A DNA stretch of 34,088 nt from Penium margaritaceum (GCA_023375785.1 SZWC01015123.1:24173-58260); one strand, 5' to 3'. Positions 19,592 to 31,535 are shown, counted from the first letter of the stretch. Notes: generated by a model from the letters alone, not told the origin. Numbers and translations are program-made.

Positions 19592-20250
19592 TGTTGGTTT
19601 ATGTGCCTTCCACCCGTCAAGACGGACACCGATGTATTACCCATATACCCACATTGGTGGTATGTGGAAGAGGAGGACGTGACGACACGACGGGCCTCCA
19701 AAGTGTCCTGAGACTTCTCCAGCATCTATGACAATGCCGACGAGACGCAGTCGATGCGTTCCGGCAACCCTGTTGGCTTGTCGAGAGCTAGGAGAGTTTT
19801 TTTGGTGGGTTGAGACCCACGCACCCGGTGGAATGTACTGGTACGACGAGGAGATCCGATGGCTCTAGTAGTGTTTCCGATGTTTGGAAAGTCGTTTCCA
19901 AACATCGGACGCTGATTTTGAGTGTTTCTAGCACTAATTGTATTTTCTCAGTGGTCAAGACCTGGGCACGTGGAGAGTTTTTTCGTTGCCTCGAGGAGAA
20001 CACCTTTGTTTCTCTCGTGGTGTATGCAGTGCATTCTCCCCACTGAATCCTTTGGGTTTAGCAGGGGTGATGGAGCCCATTACGGCTAGTTGCCAACGCT
20101 CCTACATAAACCCGCTAGGGGCTCATTTGTACTCTCTCCTTGTTCTTTCATGTTATGCGTTGCAGACTTAGCCAAATTCTTGCATTTTTCTACTGCACAC
20201 ACACTCAGAGCTCATGTTCGTTTATGCATGGCCCTAATAAATTTCCAACT
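19592..20250 (+). repeat. LARD-like element 3' LTR
   Basis: 659 bp, the direct counterpart of 13637-14302. TACATAAA near 20103 is a possible TATA-like box. After 20250 the sequence is copia 3 RNase H on the minus strand, which fixes the right boundary. Confidence 0.9.
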
Positions 20251-21420
20251 CCACCCATAAGAAAGATGTGGCCGTTGCGACTACGTGCGTCTGTGTTATG
20301 AGCCCAGTCATTGTCAGTGTGCCCGTCAACAAACACAGAAGTTTGTGATCTATAGCACAATCCTACTTGTGGAGTGGACAGTGCATGCCGGATGACACAT
20401 AGTGCTGCCTCAAGATACCTCTGATGAGGGTGTTGAGAGTATTGAGCAAGAAAGTTGAACAAGAAGGCCACGTCCGCCTGAGTGGTGGTGGCGAGATACA
20501 TTAGGGACCCAATCACACAAAGGTAGTCAGTGACATCGAAAAGCTCTCCCAGATGAGACGTATCGAGTGACTTTAGTAGATGCTGGATAGCTCAAATCAT
20601 CATTTTGGACGCAATTGGAGTGTCAGCCAGCAAGGAGGCAAAGCGCTCCCCCAGGATGCAAATGTAGATAGCCTGGTGAACGTGTAGAGTGTGGCGCTGA
20701 CAGTCACGCTCAAGCTCCATGCCCCGGAACACTCGAGCACGACCTTAGTCTTGAATTCTGTAGGTGGACTGTAGGAGAGTCTTCACCAAATGCACTGCTG
20801 CAGGAATAGGTGACACAATGGGAAGATCATCCACGTAGACCAGTATGGCTACTAATGGCTATGAGGGCGGACTCAAGAAGAGCGCCGGGTCAACAATGTT
20901 GCGATGTAATCCTCCTCTCTAGAGTGTGGAGGTAATGTCCTGGTTCCAGCAGCGGGGGGGACTGTTTGAGCCTAAAGAGGGCCTTGCGAAGCCGGTAGAC
21001 ATTGTTCGTGCCATCAGCAATGTGTGGGGGTTGTACCATATGGAACTCCTTGTCCAATTGTCTATGCAGGAACACATTATTGACATCTATCTGTTTTAGT
21101 TCCGAATCGTGCTAAGCGACCAGACTCACGAGAGCTCTGGCCATGGTGTATGGCCAGACTAAGCCAAACGTCTCAACAAAGTTGATGACTGGGACTTTTG
21201 AGAATCCCTCGGCGATGAGATGGGCCCAATGCTTGTCGATCATGCCGTCAAGGTTCAGCTTGTGCGGAAGCACCCTGAAAGCTGAAATAGCCTTGCAACC
21301 TAATGGGAGATCGACAAGCTCAAAGAACTCATGTTCCTTGAGGATGGTGAGTTCCTCATACATGGCCTTCTCCTAGAAGTCATCGTCAGCTGCCTCCCTT
21401 GCCTGACGTACAGTGGTAGG
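20251..21420 (-). pseudogene. copia 3 reverse transcriptase and RNase H N-terminal part
   Basis: Reading leftward from about 21400, the minus strand encodes EFFELVDLPLG, the Trp-Val-type RT segment (degenerate), QIDVNNVFLHRQLD, YRLRKALFRLKQSP, an intact YVDD (20826-20837) and GSLMYLATTTQADVAF. It then enters RNase H (FVDGHTDNDWAHNTDARSRNGHIF) and stops at the LARD-like insertion at 20250. Frame shifts separate the blocks. A TAG at 21112-21114 reads VA*HDSELKQIDV where copia 2 has VAQHGWELHQMEV with CAG. Confidence 0.9.
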
Positions 21421-22400
21421 TTCAGGTGGGAGTAGGGGGAGGCCACTCGCCGCAAAGTAGGCAACGACGTAAAAGGCAATAGGTGCCTCTAGGGCACTGT
21501 GAAACTCATGAGCTACAAGTGCACAGCTGATTTGGGGTGGACCACACTGATAGCAAGACCAAGTCCATCAAGTCCAATAGGCCTGGCGGCGAAGTCAGCC
21601 TGAGTGAAGGATGCACTAGAGCAAGTGCAACGCTGAGGAGGTTGTGTGGACTGTGAAGCAGAATGCGGTGGGAGGGAGCGAAGCCTCCCTCCATGAGTTT
21701 TTGACTCTGGCTCAAAAGTGGGGACATAAGTGACAGGAGGGGGTTCTACCTCACCAACAGACGCTGCGGGTTCCAAGGCAGGCGTCGTAGGGGAATCGGG
21801 AACAACACTTAGGGAGGGCTATGCCGGTGTGTTAGAAGATACTACTGTAGGGCTGAGAGGGGTCGACGAGGACTCAGATGAGATGGAGGGAGAAGGTAAG
21901 GCGTTGGGACACGTGTTAGGAAGAGAGTGTCGAGAGGGAGACGAGACCTCAGAGGAGGAAGGGACCATGGAGGACGGGACCGAACCCGACAGAACTGCTG
22001 GAGCCTCTGCAAGATCGAAGGTTGAGACAGACCCACCCCCTCCAAGACCACAGAGCGAGGATAGGGAAGGAGGAGGAGTGACACGGGACATGTAGCAATG
22101 AAAGACATCCTCAAAGAAGAGGGCATCACGAGACTTGACAGCACAGGCCCGGTCAAGGTCCCAGAAGCGCCAAGCCTTGGACAAGGCAGAGACATCGAGA
22201 AAGGTGCACATACTTGTACGTGTGCTGAGTTTGCCAACGCGAAGGTCCTCGGGGAGCCACACAACTGTGACACATCCCCAGACACAAGTAAGGCAGAGGT
22301 CGGCATGATGACCAAAACACCTCTCAAAGGGGTTGACATGGCAAGGGAGAGGACCGTGAAGAAGACGGTTCCAAATCCACGTCATGAATAACATGGTCTT
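21421..22400 (-). pseudogene. copia 3 integrase C-terminus and linker to RT
   Basis: The integrase C-terminal segment is clear at about 22130-22310: WGCVTVVWLPEDL, KAWRFWDLD and KSRDALFFEDVF, very like copia 2. Between there and RT (about 21420-22100) lies a Ser/Pro-rich linker without the 36-bp minisatellite of copia 2. The plus-strand open frames here are shadows. Confidence 0.85.
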
Positions 22401-23590
<1,190 letters not shown>

Positions 23591-23849
23591 AACTGTACAT
23601 TAGGATTTTGTTGAGAAATACTAAAACTACTATACTCAGGTGGGCCAAAATCATGTTATGCTACTAGAAGAGGATAGCAGATAGTGATATTCATGATAGT
23701 GATATCATTCAATCTTTTGTAATCCACACCCATCAACAATTACCATTCTTCTCTTTTTTTGCAATGCATCATACCTGTATTGGGTGACAAAAGTGCTGTC
23801 CAAAACCTTGTCTGGTCGCGTAGACAAGGTTTTTGTGCAGTGACTACCA
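23591..23849. other. junction between copia 3 and gypsy 1, no gene seen
   Basis: AT-rich sequence between the last recognisable copia 3 protease codons and the first gypsy RNase H codons. I see no LTR end or target duplication that would fix the boundary. Confidence 0.5.
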
Positions 23850-24780
23850 CATGCTGAAACATCTCAAGACTCGGCCAAATCTGAGCCATCAACAAACTTG
23901 ATGGATGGAGTTCATATAGTCAAACTTTGACTGCGACATCGAGTACCAGCGTGGAAAAAATAATCTGGCGGATGCTCTCAGTCGACAATCACATTTAATG
24001 GCTGAGATTAATACATTGCTCGTGGAACAAGACCAGTACATTGCAAGCCTGTTTTCAAAAGGTTAGCAGGAGTTTGGCAGGTACGACAAGACCAAGTTCT
24101 ATTTCAACTATCCCTACTAGTGATGGCAATTCACTCACCAAGTAGTCGTTCCACAATAATGAGCTACAAAGTCTGCTACTAGAGGAACACCACAACATTG
24201 CACCAGCTAGAAACTTCAGCAAGAACAAGACAATGAACAAGTTGGCAAAGTTCTATTAGTGGGACAAGATGCAAAACAATTTGGCAGCCTTCTACAAATC
24301 ATGCGACACATGTTTGAGACTAAAATCTTGTTGTACAAGGCCACACGGACTACTCCAACTCCTACTTGTTTTGACGGAACAATGGGCAAACATCAGCATG
24401 GACTTCATGACGGGACTGCCCTCAACTCCTGAGGGATATGACGCCATTTTCTAAAACTCCACACTTCATCCTGATGACGAAAACCGTCACCATAGAATGA
24501 ACAGCGTGGCTGTTCCTAAATCGACAATGATGTGTTCAACACTAGCGATTGTGTCCTCCTTAGCTGAGCAAACACCAAACTCGGAGGACACGACTTTGTG
24601 GAGCTCAGATTCTAGTGGTTTAGATCGTTTGTGATTGAATGAATGCAAAACCCTGTCGTCGCTTGACTTCACCTTCCTGAAAGAATAACGATTCATCTAA
24701 TTTTTCACATCAGCAAGCTCAAGCACTACCAAGATCCAAGTACGAACCTCCTTGGCAAAGACGTTGGACCTCCACCCTTT
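23850..24780 (+). pseudogene. gypsy 1 RNase H C-terminus and integrase
   Basis: Ty3/gypsy sequence enters in RNase H: MLKHLKTRPNLSHQQT, then DIEYQRGKNNLADALSRQ, the family-typical end of the domain. The integrase zinc region follows in broken frames (CDTCLRLKS near 24308), then the core start WANISMDFMTGLPSTPEGYDAIF (about 24385-24453). Stops of all three kinds and frame shifts are frequent. The 5' two-thirds of this copy are missing. It overlaps gypsy 2 by about 460 bp of homologous sequence. Confidence 0.87.
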
Positions 24781-24960
24781 GTACAAGTGGACGGGGATAC
24801 GGAGTACGTTATTGAAGAAATCTTCCGACGTCGACACCGTTGAAACACGCCCGTGTATCTAGTGAAGTGTCATGGCTAATACGCCGAGCATAAAAATTGG
24901 GAGCCCTACAACAATCTAAAAAAATTCAATCATTTGATGTACGGCTACTATCGTCATAAC
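24781..24960 (+). pseudogene. gypsy 1 chromodomain
   Basis: The frame reads EYVIEEIFRRRHR, then VYLVKCHG and KNWEPYNNLKKF. This matches the chromodomain at the C-terminus of chromoviral integrases (aromatic residue, LVKW-like strand, W-E-P, helix). In living elements it steers integration to methyl-histone chromatin. Two stops (TGA and TAA) interrupt it here. Confidence 0.85.
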
Positions 24961-25012
24961 TAGTCTACGTCTGCTAACACGCCAGGATCTTGCAGTTAAA
25001 AATAGAAGGAAG

Positions 25013-25551
25013 TGTTACGTCACTGACATGCACGAGTCCCTAAACTTCGTCAGAGGGCAGTTTTTTCATTACATTTGTGGTCCACCGTGCGTCAACCTTA
25101 GGTTTCTCAAGCCATTAGGCCAAGGGCATTTTGGCCACCTGCCCGGACCTGAGATTTTGTGCTCCAGAAGGTTTTGACTACTTTGGCCATCTTCGAGAAT
25201 GGTCGAAAGAAATGTCGCAAATTGCATCGATGCTTTGATATTGTTCAGTTGTCTTGTGGACGGTATTGGATCTTTACAAGGCCACGTCTCGATATTCTCG
25301 GAGCCGCCCGACTTCTCGGTCAGGCTTCTCAAAGCAACCACTCACGGCACAACCTCGCACATGTCGCTCGGTTCGAGCGTCAAGGACCCAACATCTGCCC
25401 CATTCTCATTCTCATTATATATATGCTCAGCCCACTCAACAATTTTTATCGAAGCACACTTACAGGCTATCCATTCATCCCAAAATCCTAGATTCGTCTT
25501 TTACTCCATAGCTCACCCTGTGTGAACAACCTACGTCTCCTCGGCGTAACG
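25013..25551 (+). repeat. gypsy 1 3' LTR
   Basis: Begins TGTTACG after a purine tract (AATAGAAGGAAG) and ends near CGTAAC(G). It is homologous throughout to the LTR at 27216-27768 (shared blocks CACGAGTCCCTAA and GAGTCCACCG/TGGTCCACCG). No coding sequence. Confidence 0.82.
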
Positions 25552-25591
25552 AACATATGAGTGAAGCACTTGATTGGACGGAATGACCATG

Positions 25592-25735
25592 CACCCCTAT
25601 CTTTGGAGAAACAACCTGATTCCCCCCTACCTCGGAAGAATAAGCCTCACTTGCCCCTACCGTAGAGCAACTACCTTGATTTTCCCCTGCCTGGCAGCAA
25701 GAAGCCTGATTTTCCCCTTCTACATGGACGTGACT
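25592..25735. repeat. 30-bp tandem repeat, about 4.8 units
   Basis: Units of exactly 30 bp (CCCCTACCT...AGCCTGATT type) run from 25592. On the minus strand they encode ten-residue repeats of the type VGGNQxSC within an open frame of 95 codons (25475-25762). Whether that frame is ever translated is unknown. Confidence 0.75.
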
Positions 25736-25785
25736 TTTAGGCATAGAAAATATACAATTCACCCCTCTCGCTTGTCAAAAGACTA

Positions 25786-26690
25786 CATGTCGATGTCGCA
25801 TGGATGTGGCATTGACATGTTGACGTCACGTTTTCTGGCCCAATCATCACAAACCCCTTTATGGAGGGGTCTATGATTTTCATTGTCATTAGATCATTAT
25901 CGGGGGTGGCTTGCGTGGAGTTTTCATGGGGGATCCAAGACCCCCCATGTGTTGAAAGGGAACCTCCTCAGCCTCGTTACCGCAGGGCCTAGTAGGTGCT
26001 CTTGAAAAAATAAAATGCAAAAGAGCATAACAATCCTTCTACCCAATCCGCGAGGGGGGGTGGTGACACCCTACCCAGCGATCAAAATGTATTGACGTCC
26101 TACCCAATGAAAAATCGAGACTCCTTGCCCAATCGCTTCACCATGCTCCATCAACGGCATACGCAACTTATGGAGCGAAGCAAGGTGGGGCATGTCCACC
26201 TCCCTGCCATTCTCGCTCCCACGCGAGAATCACAATCGATGAATGAAGTCTTATGTTTCATTTCTCTCGACACGCAACCCCCTGGTTTGATTTAGGGTTT
26301 CCCCACATCAAACAGGGGGTCTCCATGTCGTGGACGAAAAAAGGTCATCGCTCAATCGCTATGTAGCAAAAATGCTCGTTTTTGAGACCGAGCGAGAACA
26401 CTTGTTTTGTTGTTTTTCCCAACACGCAGAGGCCCACTTTGTACATGCAAAACAAAGTCAAACCCTATGCCCACTTACATGTGGGGTTTAAGGGTATTAG
26501 TTTTTCGCGGGCTCCTGTTGAGCCCCATGGTAGAGAGGCCCAACAGGTTCCCTTTCAATGCATGGGGAGTCTCGGACCCCCCATGCAAACCACAAGTAAA
26601 TCCCCGCTTTAACATTCACAAGCCCCTTGAAAGAGGGGTTGTTGACGTCAACATGTCTAAGCTGCATTGCATGCAACTTTGACATGCATA
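25786..26690. repeat. large imperfect inverted repeat (foldback-like)
   Basis: The left arm at about 25786-26020 matches the reverse complement of about 26495-26690. Shared blocks, in order, are GACATGTTGACGTCA, AACCCCT...AGGGG, GGGGGGTCC/GACCCCCC and TTGAAAGGGAACCT. The outermost part (CATGTC...GACATGTTGAC) also pairs. The spacer of about 470 bp has no recognisable gene. It could be a foldback or MITE-like element or a palindromic rearrangement. No target duplication was identified. Confidence 0.7.
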
Positions 26691-27215
26691 TTTTTCTTAC
26701 TGTTTGTGGGTAGGGGGGTCTTGTTTTTGGAACGCCGATTTGGAGAGTCATTTTCTTCTTAATGCCGAATAAGGTAGTTTTATTAATCCAAACCCCAACA
26801 TACAAACAATAAAAAATTGTGGGTAATCCCTACATGCATCCAGCCCAAAAACTTTACTGGAATTGGGGAGTGGGTTTGTGTAAGGTTTGTATTTCAAAGG
26901 AAGTGATTAACTTAAGAGAAAGGAGAAGAATGTAGATGTGGAGTTTTTGACTCCCCATTCTTGGAGCGGGGATTTTGGTTGACGCCTGTCAACCAGAATC
27001 CTGGTCGCCCATCGCCAACGAAGTCGACCCCTCCTCCCCCTACCCCCCTCCCGATCCCCCCGCCCTCCACCCTACGCCCCACCCTCTGGCAGCTCAAAAA
27101 CCAACCGTTCCATCGTGACCCTCAATCTCGAGGGCCTTGATTGGATTGGACTTGGTCCATGGTGACGTGGGTAGCAAAAAGAGAAGGGGGGAGGGGACCT
27201 GAGAGGGAGGGATTG
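26691..27215. other. intergenic, no gene seen
   Basis: AT-rich sequence, then a C-rich tract (about 27025-27085) and a G-rich tract (about 27180-27212) directly before the gypsy 2 LTR. No coding motif found. Confidence 0.5.
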
Positions 27216-27768
27216 TGTTATGTACTAGGCGTACACGAGTCCCTAATCTTTCCGAGTGGGCATTTCTTTTGTTACATAAAGAGTCCACCGAGCTGCGAGA
27301 CCTCAAATTTCACTCCAATTGTCAAGGGCGATTTGGCCAATTGCTCTCACTTCCCCAACGTTCAATCTCACACTTTCTGTCAACTTTGACCACTTTCAAG
27401 AATCGTTGACAAAAGTGTCGCGACCTTTCGGTCAACTTCTCAAGGCATCGTGAAATATTGAGATTTACAAAGATGCATCTCGCATCTTCGCTGTCGATGT
27501 TTAAAGCCCCCCGATTTCATGGCTTGGTTTCTCAATCCGACCACTCACTACGCAACTCTACACGCATCGCTCAACAATTGACTTGACGATCCCGACTACA
27601 TCTCATTTGCAACCCGAGACTTGTCTGTATGTGTTCGATCATTTTAACACTTGTCATCGAAATAAAGTTACCGCTAATCACTACTTCCTCAAGTGTCCTA
27701 AATTCTCCACTTGTGTTCTGCCTTAGAACTTCTACTTGTTCACCATCTACGCTCCGTTCGGCATAACA
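27216..27768 (+). repeat. gypsy 2 5' LTR
   Basis: 553 bp bounded by TGTTATG and CATAACA, perfect 7-bp inverted ends. It is homologous to 25013-25551. A primer-binding site follows two bases after its end. Confidence 0.88.
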
Positions 27769-27770
27769 CT

Positions 27771-27782
27771 TGGTGTCAGAGT
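27771..27782 (+). promoter_or_regulatory. gypsy 2 primer-binding site
   Basis: TGGTGTCAGAGT, a variant of the initiator tRNA-Met complement, two bases after the LTR end. Confidence 0.8.
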
Positions 27783-27936
27783 GTAGCAATGGTGGGGAGG
27801 CTTTCTGGCTACTTTACGTATATGGAGGACTACCCTGCACAAGCCGTCAGTGCATCTCGTACATCAAGACTTTGGAGACTTCACGACTACAACGTGAGGC
27901 AAGAGACTGCACCCGACGACTAGTAGCGGGTCTCCA

Positions 27937-29160
27937 GTGACAGATTTAATAATGGAGGACCAGAATGTGTCTATGCACGCGAACCGTGAAGCGGCAGCAA
28001 ACGCTGGCGTGGCAGGCTACGGGGAAGATGGATCAACCACGACAACTCCGATAACTAACCCGGTCACGGACACGATGGCGGTAAACCAGCCGTCCCTACC
28101 GACAGCTTCAACGTCTATAGCAAGAACGATTGGTGGCACTAGGCGACAATCGTGTTCAAGGAGGAACTGGCGAACAGTACTTCGCGCTCAAGGGGATCAA
28201 CAATCATCTGCTCCAACAACTCAATTTTAGGATGGAGGCTCTTTGCAATGCATGTGCATGAAAGGCGGTGCTCTTTGAGAGAAACACCCAACTCTCGAGC
28301 GGACCAAAGATTCAACCGGCCCTACCTGAACTGCTCACTTTTGTAAATTCAAAAAGACCAATGGTTCGGATGTCACAGACAAGCATGGAGGTGTACTTCA
28401 TCACTACTGGGGTCAACAACGATTGGAAGAAGATTGACCTCGAGGCTGCGCTTTTGCATGGCACAGCACTAAGTTCGTGGTCTGACCTAAAGGCCATCCA
28501 ACGATACTAGGAGACTAATGGGATCTCATCGACGGCCAAGTGCGCTTGTCTCAAATCGCTCATCATAGGCATTCTCTCCGTGAATTTGATCATTTTGCAA
28601 TAGCAAGACGTGCTGACGCTACCAATCGACTAGAACGAGTTCTCGCGCACAATTCTTGCACATTTTAGATGACTAAATGAGAAATCTGATGCTCAGTACA
28701 AGCTTCAACGTCTTCGTCAGCGGTCCGGCGTGGCAGAGTACATGCGGAGATTCCGCGGGATCATCATTAGTACGGATATCGCCCTCAACGAGCTCTGTTT
28801 TCACTACAACAAATACCTCAAATAGGACATTTAGCGAACGATCACCATCTTTCCGATCTAGTATGACTTATCGCGGATCATTGCAGCAGCAGAAAGGATC
28901 AACCGCGACAAATACGACGCTTGGATCCAGGAATCCTACGGTTGGCGACATTTCAATCATAACTATCGTGAGAACAAAAAAAAGTCAGTTGGGGGACTCC
29001 TCGACTGCGATGGAAGTGGACGCCCTCGAACATAAAGACATGTGCACCTATTGCTTCTACCAAAAAGTCTACCATGTTTCTCCCAACTATCAAAGCAAAC
29101 AGCAGGCCAAAAGGGGGGAGGGGGGGTGTAGAAAAATGAGTCGAGAAACGGTAAAAGGCA
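27937..29160 (+). pseudogene. gypsy 2 gag
   Basis: Several broken frames together show Ty3/gypsy gag. First comes a Thr/Ala-rich N-terminus (27937-28230), then MEVYFITTGVNNDWKKIDLEAALLHGTALSSW (about 28385-28480) and DAQYKLQRLRQRSGVAEYMRRFRGIIIS (about 28692-28775), matching the retrotransposon gag domain. A degenerate zinc knuckle (CTYCFYQKVYHVSPN, near 29045) has lost its last Cys. Stops and frame shifts are numerous. Confidence 0.82.
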
Positions 29161-29879
29161 GGAGTGAAAGGCACAACTCTTGTCTGAGAGGAGCGATCCG
29201 TGCCAAACGATTGTCCATGTGAATGGCTCACGATGTCGGAGAGGTTTCTTGGTATCATAAAACTCAACGAAGGATACGAGGACGACCAACCGGCGAAACT
29301 GCTAAAAGTGCAACCCCGGGGTTACAAGAGTTGCAGAATGGTACCGACACTATCAAAGGGAGGGGTCTCTTACAGTTTCGTACGCGATGTCATGGTTCCA
29401 AAAGCTGTGTTTGTACACCAAACCAGAGGTTTTTGAAGGAAAAACGGTCAACAAAAGATTGCCGATACGGAGACTCTGAGAACCACTTCGAATGCAAGTG
29501 GGGGACTTGCAAGATGTAACATTTTAGAGGTTATGTCCAATGAGTGATCACAAAATCATTCTTGGACGCAATTTCCCATACTAGCAAAACCCACCAATAG
29601 ATAGGAACAATGGCGAAGAGTACGTGGAATTCAGTGGCGCTAAGCAAAAACTTTCACGCGTGGGGCGAAAAAGGATAGCGGAAGCAGTATAGGTAGAAGC
29701 AGCAGAGGAAGCCGTAGCGCCCAAGAAGCGACAACAAGTGCAACCGATATCGCTCAATGTGGCCAAGTACTATATAAGACTTAGGGCTCGTGCATGGCTC
29801 ATACATCTCGAGCCAATGGAGGAAGCAAAAGTGGCAGCACCTGACTCATCCGCCTCATTGGCATCAACAGAGCTTGCAA
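29161..29879 (+). pseudogene. gypsy 2 protease region (highly decayed)
   Basis: Little is readable. DHKIILGRNF near 29550 resembles the ILG-type C-terminal strand of retroviral-type proteases, and a spacer with a Lys/Arg-rich patch follows. The catalytic DTG-type triad was not identified. Confidence 0.5.
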
Positions 29880-31535
29880 TGGTTCCCTAAGAGTTTGCAC
29901 CTCTTATCCGAGAGTTTGCGGGCATCTTCCCCGACAAACTCCCAAAAATCCTACCACCTCAATGCGCCATCGACCATCGCATCAAACTGAAACCGTCATT
30001 TGACCCACAATTTGAGGGGCATATCAGATGAGCAATCACGAGCTAATTGAGCTGGAACACAGCTCGACGGGATGTTTGGTCAAGGATCCATCCATCCATC
30101 CATCCACGTCACTGTATGCTGCAACAATACCATTTGCAAAAATGAAAACTGACGAGATGCAGATGTGTGTGGACTACTGGGCGTTGAATGATGCTATTAT
30201 AAAAAGTCTACCTTTCTTCCCGTGTAGACGGACTTTGTGAACAACTTCCAAGGAGCTCAAATTCTCATCAAAATCGACTTACGTAGCGGTTATCACTAAA
30301 TCCGCGTGGCAGACGCCAACATCAAGAAGACGATGTTCAGAACACGCTACGAGACTTTCAAGTTCACGATCATGCCGTTTGGACTAAGGAATGTCCCACA
30401 AACACTCATGGCGGCATTGAACAACTTGTCCACCCATACCTCAACGATTTTGTCGTGGTATACCTTGACGTCATTCACGTGTACAGTCGCACCCGATGGA
30501 CATATCCAAAAAGTTCTCAAAGTTTTACAAAAAGAGAAAACTTTCAAGAATCTTTAGAAGTGCGAATTTGGTTGCCGTTTGATCAAGTTTTGAGGCCACT
30601 TCATCAACGGTGGACGAATCACCATGGGTCAACAAAAAGTGGTTGCAGACCCTAATTGTTTGACGCTGACTAACGTCCACTCCATGTTTTCTTGGCTTCT
30701 CCAACTACTACCGGCGTTTCTTATGGGATTGAGCCCGAGTGTGAGCACCTCTCCCTGATCTCACTTGAAAATAGAATGTGTGGCGGTGGGAAGGCAATGA
30801 ACACGAAGCGTTCACCACTTTGTGGAATGCTCCGACCTCAGTGCCAGCCCTACGATTAGCCGATCCAACGCTTGACTACCTCATGGCCACTGACGCCTCC
30901 AATTGAGCCATTGGTGTGGTTCTCCTAGAAGATCATGGTAAGTGAGAGCAACTGATTGTGTACATGTCATGAAATCTGCATGGAATGGAAATCAACTACG
31001 TCATACACAAGAATGAGATGCTGGCGGTCTTACACATATTGAAGACATGGTGGTGCTATCTTGAATGCCGCTGATGCGTCAAATGCACCAAACATCATGC
31101 ACTGAAACATTTGAAGACGCACCCAAACCTTAGTAGACGTCAAACATGATGGATGGAGCTCCTCGTATCCGAGTACGACTATGGTATTGAGCACCGGCCA
31201 GGCCACATTAACCTAGGAATTGCACGAAGCCACTGACCAGAGTTGATGGATGAGGTAGCGACTCTTCAACTAAAACAAGATTTGTGTCTCAAGAAAACGT
31301 TCACACTAAGATACGACTAGCATAGCGAATATGACAAGCCAAATACTGGTACTACGCACATGATTGGCGATGACGATTCACTCACCAAGTGGTCGTACCC
31401 CGGAACGATGAACTCTAATGCATGCTGATCAAGGAATGCCATGACACCGGTCCAGGTGGACGATTCAGGGAAGACAAGACGCCTCAGAAGTTGGCAAAGC
31501 GATACCGGTGGGATAAGATGCAAACGGACATGGAA
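29880..31535 (+). pseudogene. gypsy 2 RT, RNase H and integrase start
   Basis: RT begins EFAPLIREFAGIFPDKLP, then DHRIKLKP, MQMCVDYWALND, KIDLRSGYH, FKFTIMPFGLRNVPQT and VVYLDVIHVYS. The last is the YLDD active site with its second Asp replaced by Val. The connection and RNase H follow (MATDASN, HALKHLKTHPNLSRRQT, YDYGIEHRPGHINL), then the integrase zinc region (CHDTGPGGRFREDKT, YRWDKM). It stops abruptly at about 31535, where the inverted copia 2 leader begins. At least three frames are needed and many stops are present. Confidence 0.9.

Larger units (their letters stand above)
13637..20250 (+). mobile_element. 6.6-kb LTR element without gag or pol, inserted in copia 3 RNase H
   Basis: Two direct repeats (13637-14302 and 19592-20250) flank about 5.3 kb. 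Both start TGTTGGTTT and end TTTCCAACT. A primer-binding site follows the first and a polypurine tract precedes the second, so this is a complete LTR element. No RT, integrase, RNase H, protease or gag motif is visible in any frame of the interior. It contains a CAG-rich leader, a GC-rich segment, a 240-bp tandem duplication and a broken open frame. The size and lack of pol fit a large non-autonomous (LARD-like) element. Its termini match those of copia 2, which suggests mobilisation by copia enzymes. Target-site duplication is not clear. Confidence 0.85.

Noticed and set aside
13632-20255. Clear 5-bp target duplication of the LARD-like element
   Set aside because: Flanks TCATA (13632-13636) and CCACC (20251-20255) do not match; only a shifted, partial match is possible.
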